Position numbers and translations under genes: made by a program. Positions 15,147-21,994 of a stretch of 21,994 nucleotides of DNA are shown here, one piece after another; position 1 is the first letter of the stretch; every line of letters begins with the position of its first letter. Under the pieces are notes generated by a model. The model did not search any database, was not told the DNA's origin, and saw only the letters and a program-made list of their open reading frames with translations. The stretch lies in contig DBCN01000108.1 of NCBI GenBank assembly GCA_002293065.1, positions 1 to 21,994 on the forward strand, in the 5' to 3' direction. The DNA is from Opitutia bacterium UBA957. GTDB taxonomy: Bacteria; Verrucomicrobiota; Verrucomicrobiia; Opitutales; UBA953.

Positions 15147-15753
15147 GCCAGATCTCCTCGGAAAGGGTTTGGGGGTCGCGGGCGGCGTCGAGGACGAGGA
15201 AGCGTTGGGGTTCGGCCGCCGCAAGTTCGTGGTAGACCGCGCGCACCTGGCGGTGGAAACCTTCGCCCAACGCCTCGAAGCGATCGTGGTTGCCATGGTC
15301 ACGGAGGGAGGCGCGGCCCAAGCCATGGGCCGGGTCGAGGTCGAGCAGGACGGTCAGATCCGGCTGCACGTCGCCACAGGCGAGTCGATTGGCCGCGACG
15401 ATGAGCGCACGGTCGAGCCCGCGGCCGCCGGACTGGTAGGCCACGGTGGAATCGATGAAGCGATCGCACAGGACGAAGGTGCCTTGCTGCAATTGGGGCC
15501 GGATGACCTCGCCGACGAGCTGCGCTCGGCAGGCCGCGAACAGAAGCGCCTCGGCCGACACCGCCAAGTCGAGCGTCGCGCGGCTCTTCAGGAGGTCGCG
15601 CAATTGTTCCCCGAGGGCGGTGCCGCCGGGCTCACGTAGTTTGAGGGCGCGGCGGCCATGCGCCTCCAAGCGGGCGGCCAAGAGGCCGACCTGCGTGGAC
15701 TTCCCTGCCCCTTCGCCTCCCTCGAACGTGATGAACTTACCGGCGGACGACAT
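15121..15753 (-). CDS. tmk: Thymidylate kinase (dTMP kinase)
   Basis: Phosphorylates dTMP to dTDP in dTTP synthesis; cytoplasmic. The 210-residue product has the P-loop EGGEGAGKST at 10-19, the nucleobase/phosphate loop LREPGGT at 39-45, CDRFIDSTVAYQSGGRGLD starting near 95 (the DR motif and dTMP contacts), and a LID segment RASLRDHGNHDRFE. All catalytic features look intact. It is the first gene after a strong terminator at 15818-15844, so it must have its own promoter in the short interval 15754-15817; TTGACC occurs there on the minus strand but without a good -10. The leader directly before the ATG is pyrimidine-rich (AATTCTTTCC), with no Shine-Dalgarno site. Confidence 0.97.
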   Translation of the reverse strand: MSSAGKFITFEGGEGAGKSTQVGLLAARLEAHGRRALKLREPGGTALGEQLRDLLKSRATLDLAVSAEALLFAACRAQLVGEVIRPQLQQGTFVLCDRFIDSTVAYQSGGRGLDRALIVAANRLACGDVQPDLTVLLDLDPAHGLGRASLRDHGNHDRFEALGEGFHRQVRAVYHELAAAEPQRFLVLDAARDPQTLSEEIWHEVSRRFL

Positions 15754-15817
15754 GGAAAGAATTGTTACGGTTCCCGCGGGTCAAAGCGAGAGGAGAAAGC
15801 GACGGACACCGCCCATG

Positions 15818-15844
15818 AAAAAGGCCCGACTGGGTCGGGCCTTT
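15818..15844 (-). terminator. Strong terminator after the FecR-domain gene
   Basis: AAAGGCCCGAC (15820-15830) and GTCGGGCCTTT (15834-15844) form a perfect 11-base-pair stem with a 3-base loop. In the minus-strand transcript the stem is followed by five U residues (15822-15818). It ends the transcript of the secreted FecR-domain gene 22 bases after its stop and insulates tmk. Confidence 0.93.
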
Positions 15845-15865
15845 CTGAGGGAGCGAGCGCCCCGC

Positions 15866-16951
15866 TTAGTTCGTCGGCGACGGGTTGGGCTGCTGCTGCT
15901 TTTCGACGACCTTCTGCACGGTGTCCGTGATCTTGTTGATGGTCGCGTCAAGGGCATTGCCGCCACCCGTGGAGGTCGAAGCCGGCGCGGTCGGAGGGGT
16001 CGTGGCCTTCGGGGCGGCCGGCGTACCGTCGGCGTTCGTGGCTACGGGATCGGAACCGGTGGACTTGGGGGTGCTGACGTTGACGGGCGTGATCTGGTCG
16101 GCGGACGGAGCCAACTGCGCCTGGGCTTCGACGCCCTGGGAGATGGCTGCAGGCAAGGAAGTCGACGCGGCGATGGTCGCACCCACGGCGCTGATGGTGG
16201 CCTTATCCATGTCGGCCAGCGAGATCGTGACGGAACCGGTCGGAGCGGCGTCCGACACGCCCGGCTGCGTGGTTTCCGCGCCCGGCTGCGTGGTGGCGCC
16301 AGGAGCCGGGGCTTCGCCGGCAGCGGCGGTGGATTGGGCCGGAGCGGTGGCGCTGATCTGTTTGCCGGGCTCCACGGAAACGGGGCCGGAGTTGGCGGAG
16401 TAGACGGTCGCTTCGACCGAACCCTTCACGCAACCGACGACGAGCTTGCCGGCGTTGGCGCCGACGGTGGAATACTGCACCGTGTAGATCGTGCCACGGA
16501 TGCGGGCCACGCCCACCGGCGTCTTGATGACGTAGGAGGACTGCGGGTTGAGCTTGCGGACTTCGCCGATGACCTTGCCGCGGGTGACGACGATTTCGGT
16601 CACGGACGGGCTGGGTTCCTTCTCGAGCTTCTGGTACTCGCCATCGATGATGAGTTCCGAAACCACCTGACGGAAAGTGCGCACTTCAACCTGCGAGTCG
16701 GGATTGACGATCAGGGTGGAGCCGTTGGAGAGGATCAGTTCGGCCGTCGAAGCGGCCGAAGTCTCGACGCGGTAGCCTTGTTCGAACACGCGACCCGAAG
16801 CGAGGGCGCTCTGCTTGGCGGCGGGATCGAAGAGGGTCGCGGTGCCTTTCACCATGCCGACTTGGACCTTGCCATTTTGGAGAGCGGCGGAGGCAACCGC
16901 CGGGAGGAGCGCGAGGACCGCCAGCGTGAGGCTACGGAATAGGGTATTCAT
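15866..16951 (-). CDS. Secreted FecR-domain protein with low-complexity tail
   Basis: A 361-residue exported protein. Signal peptide MNTLFRSLTLAVLALLPAVASA is followed by a FecR-type beta domain at about 30-195, recognised by GYRVETSAASTAELILSNGSTL (59-80), a segment around VVTRGKVIGEVRKLNPQSSYVIKTPVGVARIRGT (121-153) and VKGSVEATV. Unlike FecR itself it has no membrane span and no anti-sigma N-terminus, so it is probably an envelope or cell-surface protein rather than an iron regulator. From about 200 on the chain is Ala/Pro/Thr-rich with a short tandem TTQPG repeat and ends in a helical, Gln/Pro-rich tail. The ATG at 16951 is chosen over a TTG at 16999 because it places the signal peptide at the start. 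It is monocistronic, between two strong terminators. Confidence 0.78.
   Translation of the reverse strand: MNTLFRSLTLAVLALLPAVASAALQNGKVQVGMVKGTATLFDPAAKQSALASGRVFEQGYRVETSAASTAELILSNGSTLIVNPDSQVEVRTFRQVVSELIIDGEYQKLEKEPSPSVTEIVVTRGKVIGEVRKLNPQSSYVIKTPVGVARIRGTIYTVQYSTVGANAGKLVVGCVKGSVEATVYSANSGPVSVEPGKQISATAPAQSTAAAGEAPAPGATTQPGAETTQPGVSDAAPTGSVTISLADMDKATISAVGATIAASTSLPAAISQGVEAQAQLAPSADQITPVNVSTPKSTGSDPVATNADGTPAAPKATTPPTAPASTSTGGGNALDATINKITDTVQKVVEKQQQPNPSPTN
16258..16294 (-). repeat. In-frame tandem repeat within the FecR-domain gene
   Basis: CGCCCGGCTGCGTGGT occurs at 16258-16273 and again at 16279-16294, a 21-base period that encodes two successive TTQPG units. It is a small local duplication in the low-complexity linker and might vary in copy number between strains. 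Confidence 0.7.
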
Positions 16952-16989
16952 TGCAGAGGGGTTGAGGAAAAACACTAGGGCTAAAACCT

Positions 16990-17018
16990 TATTGGGCAAT
17001 CCGTAATAACACCCAATA
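16990..17018 (-). promoter_or_regulatory. Inverted repeat in the FecR-domain gene promoter region
   Basis: TATTGGG (16990-16996) and CCCAATA (17012-17018) form perfect 7-base arms with a 15-base spacer, between the pfp terminator and the FecR-domain gene start at 16951. The centre-to-centre distance is 22 bases, two helix turns, which suits a dimeric repressor or activator. No protein can be named. It is too widely spaced to be a transcription terminator. Confidence 0.4.
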
Positions 17019-17019
17019 G

Positions 17020-17049
17020 AAAAGGCCTCCCAGTCGCCTGGGAGGCCTT
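17020..17049 (-). terminator. Strong terminator after pfp
   Basis: AAGGCCTCCCAG (17022-17033) pairs perfectly with CTGGGAGGCCTT (17038-17049) around the loop TCGC, twelve base pairs. In the minus-strand transcript a U-run follows at 17023-17020. A second, imperfect hairpin at 17061-17081 (GCCTaaAAGGcgaCCTTAGGC) covers the pfp stop codon just before it. Confidence 0.94.
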
Positions 17050-17075
17050 CCGTAACCTCAGCCTAAAAGGCGACC

Positions 17076-18380
17076 TTAGGCCGTCGGGTAGGCTTCGAGC
17101 TTGCGCTGGACGCGCTTCTTGGAGAGTTCAGCGTAACGCGGAAGTCCCTGTTCGTAAGGGAGTTGCAACTCGCCTTGGATCAGGGGGAGGGCGTAACGGG
17201 CGAAATCCGGGTGAATGGACATCTTGTCCTCGCCGATCCACTTTTCAGGGAAGGCCTTCACGCCATTGGCGATATCCGCCAGGGGGGCGAGGAGGGTTTC
17301 GACCCCATACTGTTCCTTCCCGGTGCGGCTCATGATGACCATCTTGCCGGACTCGCCCTTGACGGCGGCCTTCACGGCTTCGCGGCCACAGAGCTTGGCT
17401 TCCTCGACGTCGGTCTTGGAGGCGCTGTGGGAAGCGGCGCGCTGGGCGATGCCCAGTTTGGAGGCGCGGGCCTTGACGCCCGAGAAACGTTCTTCGACGA
17501 GGGTCCGGAGGTATTCACCGGCACCACCGAGCACGGCGTGACCGAAGGCATCGGTGTTGGTCGTGTCGGCCCCGAGGAAGTTGCCGGCCTCGTCCTGCAC
17601 GCCTTCGGAAACGACGACGAAGCAGTGGAGATTGGTCTTCAGGACTTCTTCGACGCGGCGGATGAAGTTGTCGGCGTTGAAGGGGACTTCCGGCAGGAGC
17701 ACGATGTGCGGAGCCGAGCAGCTGTAGTGGGTGTTCTTGGCGGCGTTCTTGGAGTCGTCGCGCTTGTCCTGGCGCTGGGCGAGGACGGAAGCGGCGGCGA
17801 GCCAACCGGCGTTGCGCCCCATGACTTCGAGGACGGAAACGAAGTCGTTGCGGCCCATGGCGGCGTTATCGAGCGACATTTCGCGCACGGTCAGGGCGAT
17901 GTGCTTGGCGACGGAACCGTAGCCAGGGCAGTGGTCGGTGAGCGGGAGGTCGTTGTCGATGGTCTTGGGCACGCCGATGACGCGGAGTTCGTAGCCGCGC
18001 TCCTTGGCGAGGGCGTCGATCTTCGCGGCGGTGTCCTGGGAATCGTTGCCGCCGATGTAGTGGAAGTAACGGATGTTGTGCGCTTCGAAGACCTGGAGGA
18101 TGCGGTCGAAGTCTTCCTGCTTCTTGACCTTGTAGCGGCAGGTACCAAGGGCGGCGCCCGGGGTGTGCTCGAGGTTGCGCAAGGTCTGCTGGGACTCTTC
18201 GGCGAGGTCGATCAGCTGCTCGTGGAGGATGCCCTGGATGCCATTGAGGCCACCCAAGATCTCGACGATTTCGTCTTCATGGTTCAGGGCCTCGGCAATG
18301 ACCCCAGCGAGGCTGGCGTTGATGACGGGGGTGGGACCGCCGCTTTGCGCGACGAGAAGGTTACCAGAGAAGGAAGACAT
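17076..18380 (-). CDS. pfp: Pyrophosphate--fructose 6-phosphate 1-phosphotransferase
   Basis: Reversible phosphofructokinase that uses pyrophosphate instead of ATP, serving glycolysis and gluconeogenesis in the cytoplasm. The 434-residue product carries GGNDSQD at 110-116, with Asp at 113 where ATP enzymes have Gly, and PKTIDND at 138-144, with Lys at 139 where ATP enzymes have Gly. This pair is the known mark of PPi use. EVMGRNAGWLA at 185-195 is the fructose 6-phosphate region. The ATG at 18380 (MSSFSGNLLVAQSGGPTPVINASL) fits the family N-terminus. The leader is pyrimidine-rich near the start and contains a G-rich tract that could fold as a quadruplex. purB lies 96 bases upstream, and a strong terminator follows. 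Confidence 0.95.
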   Translation of the reverse strand: MSSFSGNLLVAQSGGPTPVINASLAGVIAEALNHEDEIVEILGGLNGIQGILHEQLIDLAEESQQTLRNLEHTPGAALGTCRYKVKKQEDFDRILQVFEAHNIRYFHYIGGNDSQDTAAKIDALAKERGYELRVIGVPKTIDNDLPLTDHCPGYGSVAKHIALTVREMSLDNAAMGRNDFVSVLEVMGRNAGWLAAASVLAQRQDKRDDSKNAAKNTHYSCSAPHIVLLPEVPFNADNFIRRVEEVLKTNLHCFVVVSEGVQDEAGNFLGADTTNTDAFGHAVLGGAGEYLRTLVEERFSGVKARASKLGIAQRAASHSASKTDVEEAKLCGREAVKAAVKGESGKMVIMSRTGKEQYGVETLLAPLADIANGVKAFPEKWIGEDKMSIHPDFARYALPLIQGELQLPYEQGLPRYAELSKKRVQRKLEAYPTA

Positions 18381-18441
18381 GGGAGGGAACAGGTGAAAGG
18401 TGGGTTTTGGGAAGCCCCCCGCCCCTTGGCAATACGGAAAA

Positions 18442-18468
18442 CCCCGACCCACCCCACCCTCCCTGCCC
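18442..18468 (-). promoter_or_regulatory. Potential G-quadruplex between purB and pfp
   Basis: The minus strand has six runs of three or four G separated by one or two bases (runs GGG, GGG, GGG, GGGG, GGG, GGGG), more than the four runs required for an intramolecular quadruplex, and loops are very short. It lies 9 bases after the purB stop and 62 bases before the pfp ATG in the coding strand, so it could form in RNA and affect purB 3' end formation or pfp translation. Confidence 0.65.
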
Positions 18469-18476
18469 GCCGTCGC

Positions 18477-19907
18477 TTAAAGGATGCGTCCGGCCTTGAT
18501 TTGCTGGGACTCGGGCACTTTTTTCGTCCAAGCCTGCACCGCCAAGGCGAAAGCCCCGACCTGAGCTTGGGCCGAACCAGTCAGCTCCCCGGCCTTGGTG
18601 ACGGCATCCATCAGGACGGACTTCGGCAGACGGAGGCGCGTATCGGCCGCCAGGCGGTCGACGAGGTCGTTCCGGTCGACTTTGCCGGTCCGGAGGTCCT
18701 TGGCGACGGCGACGGCGTGTTCCTTGATGGCCTCGTGGGCCTCTTCCCGCCCCGCCCCAGCCTTGACCGCTTCCATGAGGAAAGTCGTGGTGAGAAGGAA
18801 CGGGAGGTAGTGCCGGGACTCGCGGGAAACGACGGGGGCGTTGACTTCCATCTGGCCGAGGACCGTCAGGAAGGCTTCGAAGAGGCCATCGGTCGCCAAG
18901 AAGCTGTCCGGCAGGAGCACGCGGCGGACGACCGAGCAGGAGACGTCGCCTTCGTTCCACTGTTCACCGGAAAGCGAAGCGGCCATCGCCAGGTAACCGC
19001 GGAGGATGACATGGAAGCCGTTGATGCGCTCGCAGGTGCGCGCGTTCATCTTGTGGGGCATGGCCGACGAACCGACCTGACCGGGCAGGAAGCCTTCGCT
19101 GGCGAGCTCGTGTCCGGCCATCAGGCGCAGGGTCTTGGCGAAGGAGGATGGGCCCGAGGCCGCCGACAAAAGGGCCGCGACGACTTCCATGTCCATGGAG
19201 CGCGGGTAGACTTGCCCGACGGCGCCGAGGACGTGCGGGATGCCGAGGTGCTTGAGGACGCGCTCCTCGAGCTGTCCGACCTTGGCGATATCGCCCGAGA
19301 AGAGGGTGAGCTGATCGAGTTGCGTGCCGACGGCGCCCTTGAGGCCGCGGGCCGCGAACGCGCCGAGGGCCGCATCGACCTGCGCGACGCCGCGCAGGCA
19401 TTCTTCGCCGAACATGGCCCAGCGCTTGCCGACGGTGGTGGGCTGCGCGGCGACGTTGTGCGTGCGCGCGGCGATCAAGAGGTCGCGGTCGGCTTCGGCC
19501 CGGCGCGCCAAACCGGCCAGGGCGGCCACGGACTTCGCGCGGATCAACTGCAGCGAGCGGTAAACTTGGAGCTGCTCCACCGATTCGGTGAGGTCGCGAC
19601 TGGTCAGGCCTTTATGGACGTGCTGATGCCCGGCCAAGGCGCAGAACTCGTCGATGCGCGCCTTGACGTCGTGCCGGGTGGTCTCCTCGCGGACGCGGAT
19701 CGACTCGAAGTCGACCTGGTCCTTGACGCGCTCGTAAGCGGCGATGGCTTCGGCGGGGATGTCGAGGCCGAGGTCGCGCTGGGCCTTCATGACCGCGATC
19801 CAGTACTCGCGCTCGAGCACCACGCGGCCGCGGGTGGACCAGATCGCCTTCATCGCCGGGGAGGCGTAGCGGTCGGCAAGGACGTTGGGAACGGAATCGT
19901 GATCCAT
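18477..19907 (-). CDS. purB: Adenylosuccinate lyase
   Basis: Cleaves SAICAR and adenylosuccinate, two steps of purine synthesis; cytoplasmic homotetramer. The 476-residue product shows the superfamily signature SSAMPHKMNARTCERING at 280-297, with the flexible catalytic serine loop, plus TTRHDVKA at 76-83, HKGLTSRDLTES at 98-109, and ARTHNVAAQPTTVGKR at 147-162 containing the catalytic histidine. The MPHKMN-A/T-R-CERI form belongs to the longer PurB type also found in Actinobacteria and eukaryotes rather than the Escherichia coli type. The gene follows holA by 23 bases and is probably co-transcribed with it. The leader is CCCTTTTTTCCG directly before the ATG, with no Shine-Dalgarno site. Confidence 0.96.
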   Translation of the reverse strand: MDHDSVPNVLADRYASPAMKAIWSTRGRVVLEREYWIAVMKAQRDLGLDIPAEAIAAYERVKDQVDFESIRVREETTRHDVKARIDEFCALAGHQHVHKGLTSRDLTESVEQLQVYRSLQLIRAKSVAALAGLARRAEADRDLLIAARTHNVAAQPTTVGKRWAMFGEECLRGVAQVDAALGAFAARGLKGAVGTQLDQLTLFSGDIAKVGQLEERVLKHLGIPHVLGAVGQVYPRSMDMEVVAALLSAASGPSSFAKTLRLMAGHELASEGFLPGQVGSSAMPHKMNARTCERINGFHVILRGYLAMAASLSGEQWNEGDVSCSVVRRVLLPDSFLATDGLFEAFLTVLGQMEVNAPVVSRESRHYLPFLLTTTFLMEAVKAGAGREEAHEAIKEHAVAVAKDLRTGKVDRNDLVDRLAADTRLRLPKSVLMDAVTKAGELTGSAQAQVGAFALAVQAWTKKVPESQQIKAGRIL

Positions 19908-19930
19908 CGGAAAAAAGGGTTATAGCAGGG

Positions 19931-21052
19931 TTAACGGCGGACGGCAAGCGCTCGCAGGAACAAGGCGCGGACGGCGACCTCCTCGTCGCCGCCGGAATTG
20001 GAGACGTCGAAGCATTCGGCGCAGCCGAGTTGGGCGTCGACCAATTCGGCCAAGGAGTAGCGGGCGGCCGCGGGGGCGACCTTATTGCTGATGTACCAGG
20101 CGTTCTGCGAGAAGACGTTGGCGGAGGACTTCGCGGCCGAGCCGAAGGTGGAGCCGTGGCGCATCGAAGCGGTCTCAAAGGACCCCTTGGGCAGACCGGC
20201 CGCGGACACGCGGAGATCCCCCGAGTCGACGAGGCTGCGGATCTGGATGAGGAGGCGGAGGCGGTTCTGCAGGGCGCTCAGGAGCGGGCGGCACGAGTCT
20301 TCATTGAAGAAGTAACGGTCCAAGGCCGCCAGCGACCAAGCGAGGTCGCGCTCGGCGAAGGCCTCGATGGGCTCGAAGAAATCGCCCTCGCCGAAGGTCG
20401 GCACGAGGAGATGGACGTCGGACTCCTTGAGGGTACCGCCGGGGCCCGCATAGATGGCGAGCTTCTCGGTCTCCATGAGCACCATGCGGGTCGACTGCCC
20501 GACGCGCCCGACGATCACTTCCGGCACGCCGCGCGCGAACTTCACGCCCGCTTCGCGGAAGGTTTTTTCGATCAGCCCGAGCTGCAGCTCACCCTGCGGG
20601 TCTTCCTTGGAGAAAGGGCTCTTGGCGGCCGAGGCATGGATGATGAATTCGGTGGCCTTGTCCTTGTAGGCGGTGAGGTCCTTGCGGCGACCGTCGTACG
20701 GCGTGAACGAAAGGATGACCGTGACGGGGCCTTCGCAGGCGGCCGCCCCGGCGAGCACGTTGGCCATGGCGAGCTTCACTTCGTCCGACCGCGAGGGGAC
20801 GTTGTCGGCGATCCAATTGATGTTGCGCAACCAGACGACCTTGGCGCCCCCGAACATGGAAAGCGTGTTCACCGATTCCAGGAACTGGATTTCGATGCCT
20901 TGGGCATCGTCGACGCGATTGATGAGGCCGGAGATGATTTCCTTGTCCGCCTCGGGGCCCGCCTTCTGGACCGCTTGATTGTACAGGGCACGGGCGTCCC
21001 GCTCGACGAGGTATTCGTCTTTGCCGGCGACGATGGCGAGGGAAACGGGCAT
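19931..21052 (-). CDS. holA: DNA polymerase III delta subunit HolA
   Basis: Clamp-loader subunit that opens the beta clamp. The 373-residue product has the family layout: N-terminal GKDEYLVERDARALY at 10-24, a conserved pattern LESVNTLSMFGGAKVVWLRNI (58-78) corresponding to the clamp-binding 'F' region, and VTVILSFTPYDGRRKDL following. The C-terminal collar region carries DLAWSLAALDRYFFNEDSCRPLLSALQNRLRLLIQIRSL. HolA proteins diverge strongly, so recognition depends on this pattern more than on single residues. It is preceded by a 114-base gap from cinA that contains a near-match to a DnaA box, and followed by purB. Together with holB in this window it supplies both small clamp-loader wrench subunits. 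Confidence 0.9.
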   Translation of the reverse strand: MPVSLAIVAGKDEYLVERDARALYNQAVQKAGPEADKEIISGLINRVDDAQGIEIQFLESVNTLSMFGGAKVVWLRNINWIADNVPSRSDEVKLAMANVLAGAAACEGPVTVILSFTPYDGRRKDLTAYKDKATEFIIHASAAKSPFSKEDPQGELQLGLIEKTFREAGVKFARGVPEVIVGRVGQSTRMVLMETEKLAIYAGPGGTLKESDVHLLVPTFGEGDFFEPIEAFAERDLAWSLAALDRYFFNEDSCRPLLSALQNRLRLLIQIRSLVDSGDLRVSAAGLPKGSFETASMRHGSTFGSAAKSSANVFSQNAWYISNKVAPAAARYSLAELVDAQLGCAECFDVSNSGGDEEVAVRALFLRALAVRR

Positions 21053-21096
21053 CCGCCGCCAATGTCCCCTTCCTCAGCCTGCGTGGCAATCCTAGT

Positions 21097-21105
21097 CTAT
21101 CCACA
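21097..21105 (+). promoter_or_regulatory. Near-consensus DnaA box upstream of holA
   Basis: CTATCCACA differs from the strong box TTATCCACA only in its first base. It lies 45 bases upstream of the holA ATG, in the cinA-holA gap, where the holA promoter should be. A single nonamer with one mismatch is weak evidence alone; the position before a replication gene is what makes it notable. Confidence 0.35.
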
Positions 21106-21166
21106 GCACGCAATGGCGCGTAACCATCCGCGCACCACGGTTTCGACCCGATCAATCCCCCAACGG

Positions 21167-21994
21167 TCAGGCGCCGTGCAGGAGGTCTTCGACGCAATAC
21201 TTGTTCAGTTTGCGGCGCATGAGGTCGAGGGCGGTGTTGACCGCACGCAGTTTGACCTGGGCGCGGTCTCCGGGGAGGTGCACCCGCCGCGACCACACGC
21301 CCGTCGGCGAAGCATAACCCAGGTAGACGGTGCCGACCGGGTCGGCGTCGGTACCGCCGTCGGGACCCGCATAACCGGTCACCGCCAACGCATAATCGGA
21401 ACCGAATTTCTCCGCCGCCGCGGTCGCCATGGCCGCGGCGCATTCCGCCGAAACGGCGCCATGTTGGGCGAGGATCGACTCCGGGATGCCCAAGATGTTC
21501 ATCTTCGCGTCGTTGCTGTAGCAGACCGCCGAACCGGCGAAGACCTTGGAGGCCCCGGGGACATCCGTGAAGGCGTCCGCCAACAGGCCACCCGTGCAGG
21601 ACTCGGCCAGCGCGACGGTCTTCTCCAGCGAGCGCAGGTGCTCGACGACGATGGTCGCCAGACAGGAATGGCCGGTACAGACGAAATCGTTGCCGACGAC
21701 GTCGCGGACCTTGCGGGCGACCCCACAGAGGTCATCCGCGGTGGCGCCGCTGCCACCGGAAGAGATGCGCGCATCGACGACGCCGGTGTGCGTCCCGAAG
21801 GTGAGCACCATGCCGGGGGCGAGGAGCGGACGAACTTTTTCCTCCAACGGAACCGCGCCGATACCGAAGGTGCGCACCTGCACGTAGGCCTCGCCTTGGC
21901 AGGCGCAACCGATGGAACGCAAACGCGGGACGACCTCGGCGTCGAACATCGGACGGAGCTCCATGGAAGGACCCGGCAACATGACCAAGGCCGT
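21167..21994 (-). CDS. cinA: CinA-type protein, NMN amidohydrolase domain (5' end missing)
   Basis: The frame is open to the right edge, so the N-terminal part is missing; 275 residues are seen. The first ones (VMLPGPSMELRPMFD) match the end of the molybdopterin-binding-like domain of CinA ('LPGVPSEM..M'). The later part, from about residue 110, is the PncC-type nicotinamide mononucleotide deamidase domain: TVALAESCTGGLLADAFTDVPGAS with its active-site serine, then ALAVTGYAGPDGGTDADPVGTVYLGY. The full protein should be a two-domain CinA that recycles NMN from the DNA ligase reaction; historically it was also linked to competence. It lies 114 bases upstream of holA, same strand. The middle region has the extra cysteine-containing stretch IGCACQGEAYVQVRTFGIG, which is usual for the CinA hinge. 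Confidence 0.92.
   Translation of the reverse strand, partial: TALVMLPGPSMELRPMFDAEVVPRLRSIGCACQGEAYVQVRTFGIGAVPLEEKVRPLLAPGMVLTFGTHTGVVDARISSGGSGATADDLCGVARKVRDVVGNDFVCTGHSCLATIVVEHLRSLEKTVALAESCTGGLLADAFTDVPGASKVFAGSAVCYSNDAKMNILGIPESILAQHGAVSAECAAAMATAAAEKFGSDYALAVTGYAGPDGGTDADPVGTVYLGYASPTGVWSRRVHLPGDRAQVKLRAVNTALDLMRRKLNKYCVEDLLHGA

Noticed and set aside
15147..15326. Longer HolB starting inside tmk
   Set aside because: The extra 60 residues are Ser/Pro/Arg-rich shadow of tmk, while the ATG at 15146 has a good GAGGAG site and begins near the conserved core.
15866..16951. FecR-type iron-transport regulator
   Set aside because: The protein has a cleavable signal peptide and no membrane span or sigma-binding N-terminus, and no FecI or TonB receptor gene is adjacent. 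Only the domain is shared.
17163..19925. A 920-codon open frame on the plus strand
   Set aside because: It is antisense to pfp and purB, both with full family motifs. Long antisense frames are usual in G+C-rich genes, and its translation is acidic low-complexity without a recognisable domain.
1..21994. tRNA, rRNA, CRISPR array, insertion sequence or prophage
   Set aside because: I looked for cloverleaf-like segments, regularly spaced repeats, transposase motifs and terminal inverted repeats and saw none; gaps between genes are too short for most of these.

Overview
This window reads as the chromosome of a G+C-rich Gram-negative bacterium, most likely a member of the Verrucomicrobiota (Opitutae-like). 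That placement is inference: it rests on a lipid A-type acyltransferase, a meso-diaminopimelate-type MurE, a pyrophosphate-type phosphofructokinase, small lipoprotein/FecR/DUF3106-like families remembered from that phylum, and start codons that mostly lack Shine-Dalgarno sequences. There is no insertion sequence, phage gene, CRISPR array, tRNA or rRNA that I can see. The window is dense housekeeping chromosome with one intergenic gap over 300 bases.

Layout. (a) 1-6096, minus strand: the head of a division and cell-wall (dcw) cluster, mraZ-rsmH-ftsL-ftsI-murE-murF (murF runs off the left edge). From rsmH onward every junction is a 4-base ATGA stop/start overlap. (b) 6097-6469: divergent, locally AT-rich control region with a four-repeat MraZ operator, a perfect DnaA box and near matches. 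(c) 6470-9700, plus strand: a small lipoprotein, a terminator, then aroC, a CobW-like P-loop protein and a lipid A acyltransferase. (d) 9711-11275, minus strand: ECF sigma factor, small membrane protein (probable anti-sigma) and helical periplasmic protein. (e) 11330-15753, minus strand: tmk-holB-htrA-htrA-like, nearly without gaps. (f) 15866-16951: FecR-domain secreted protein, bounded by two strong terminators. (g) 17076-18380 pfp, 18477-19907 purB, 19931-21052 holA, and 21167-21994 cinA (5' end missing), all minus strand.

How the genes fit together. The left third builds septal peptidoglycan: MraZ and RsmH, FtsL and FtsI at the septum, and MurE/MurF adding meso-DAP and D-Ala-D-Ala. The centre has an envelope-stress look: an active HtrA protease with four PDZ domains, an HtrA-like protein lacking the catalytic histidine, and an ECF sigma/anti-sigma/periplasmic helical protein trio, comparable in logic to algU-mucABCD. 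The right third mixes replication (tmk, both small clamp-loader subunits holA and holB), glycolysis (PPi-PFK), purine synthesis (purB) and NMN recycling (cinA).

The most interesting regulatory signal is around mraZ. The only two perfect TTATNCACA DnaA boxes I found by eye in the window lie on either side of this gene, next to its MraZ operator, suggesting that replication status feeds into the division operon.
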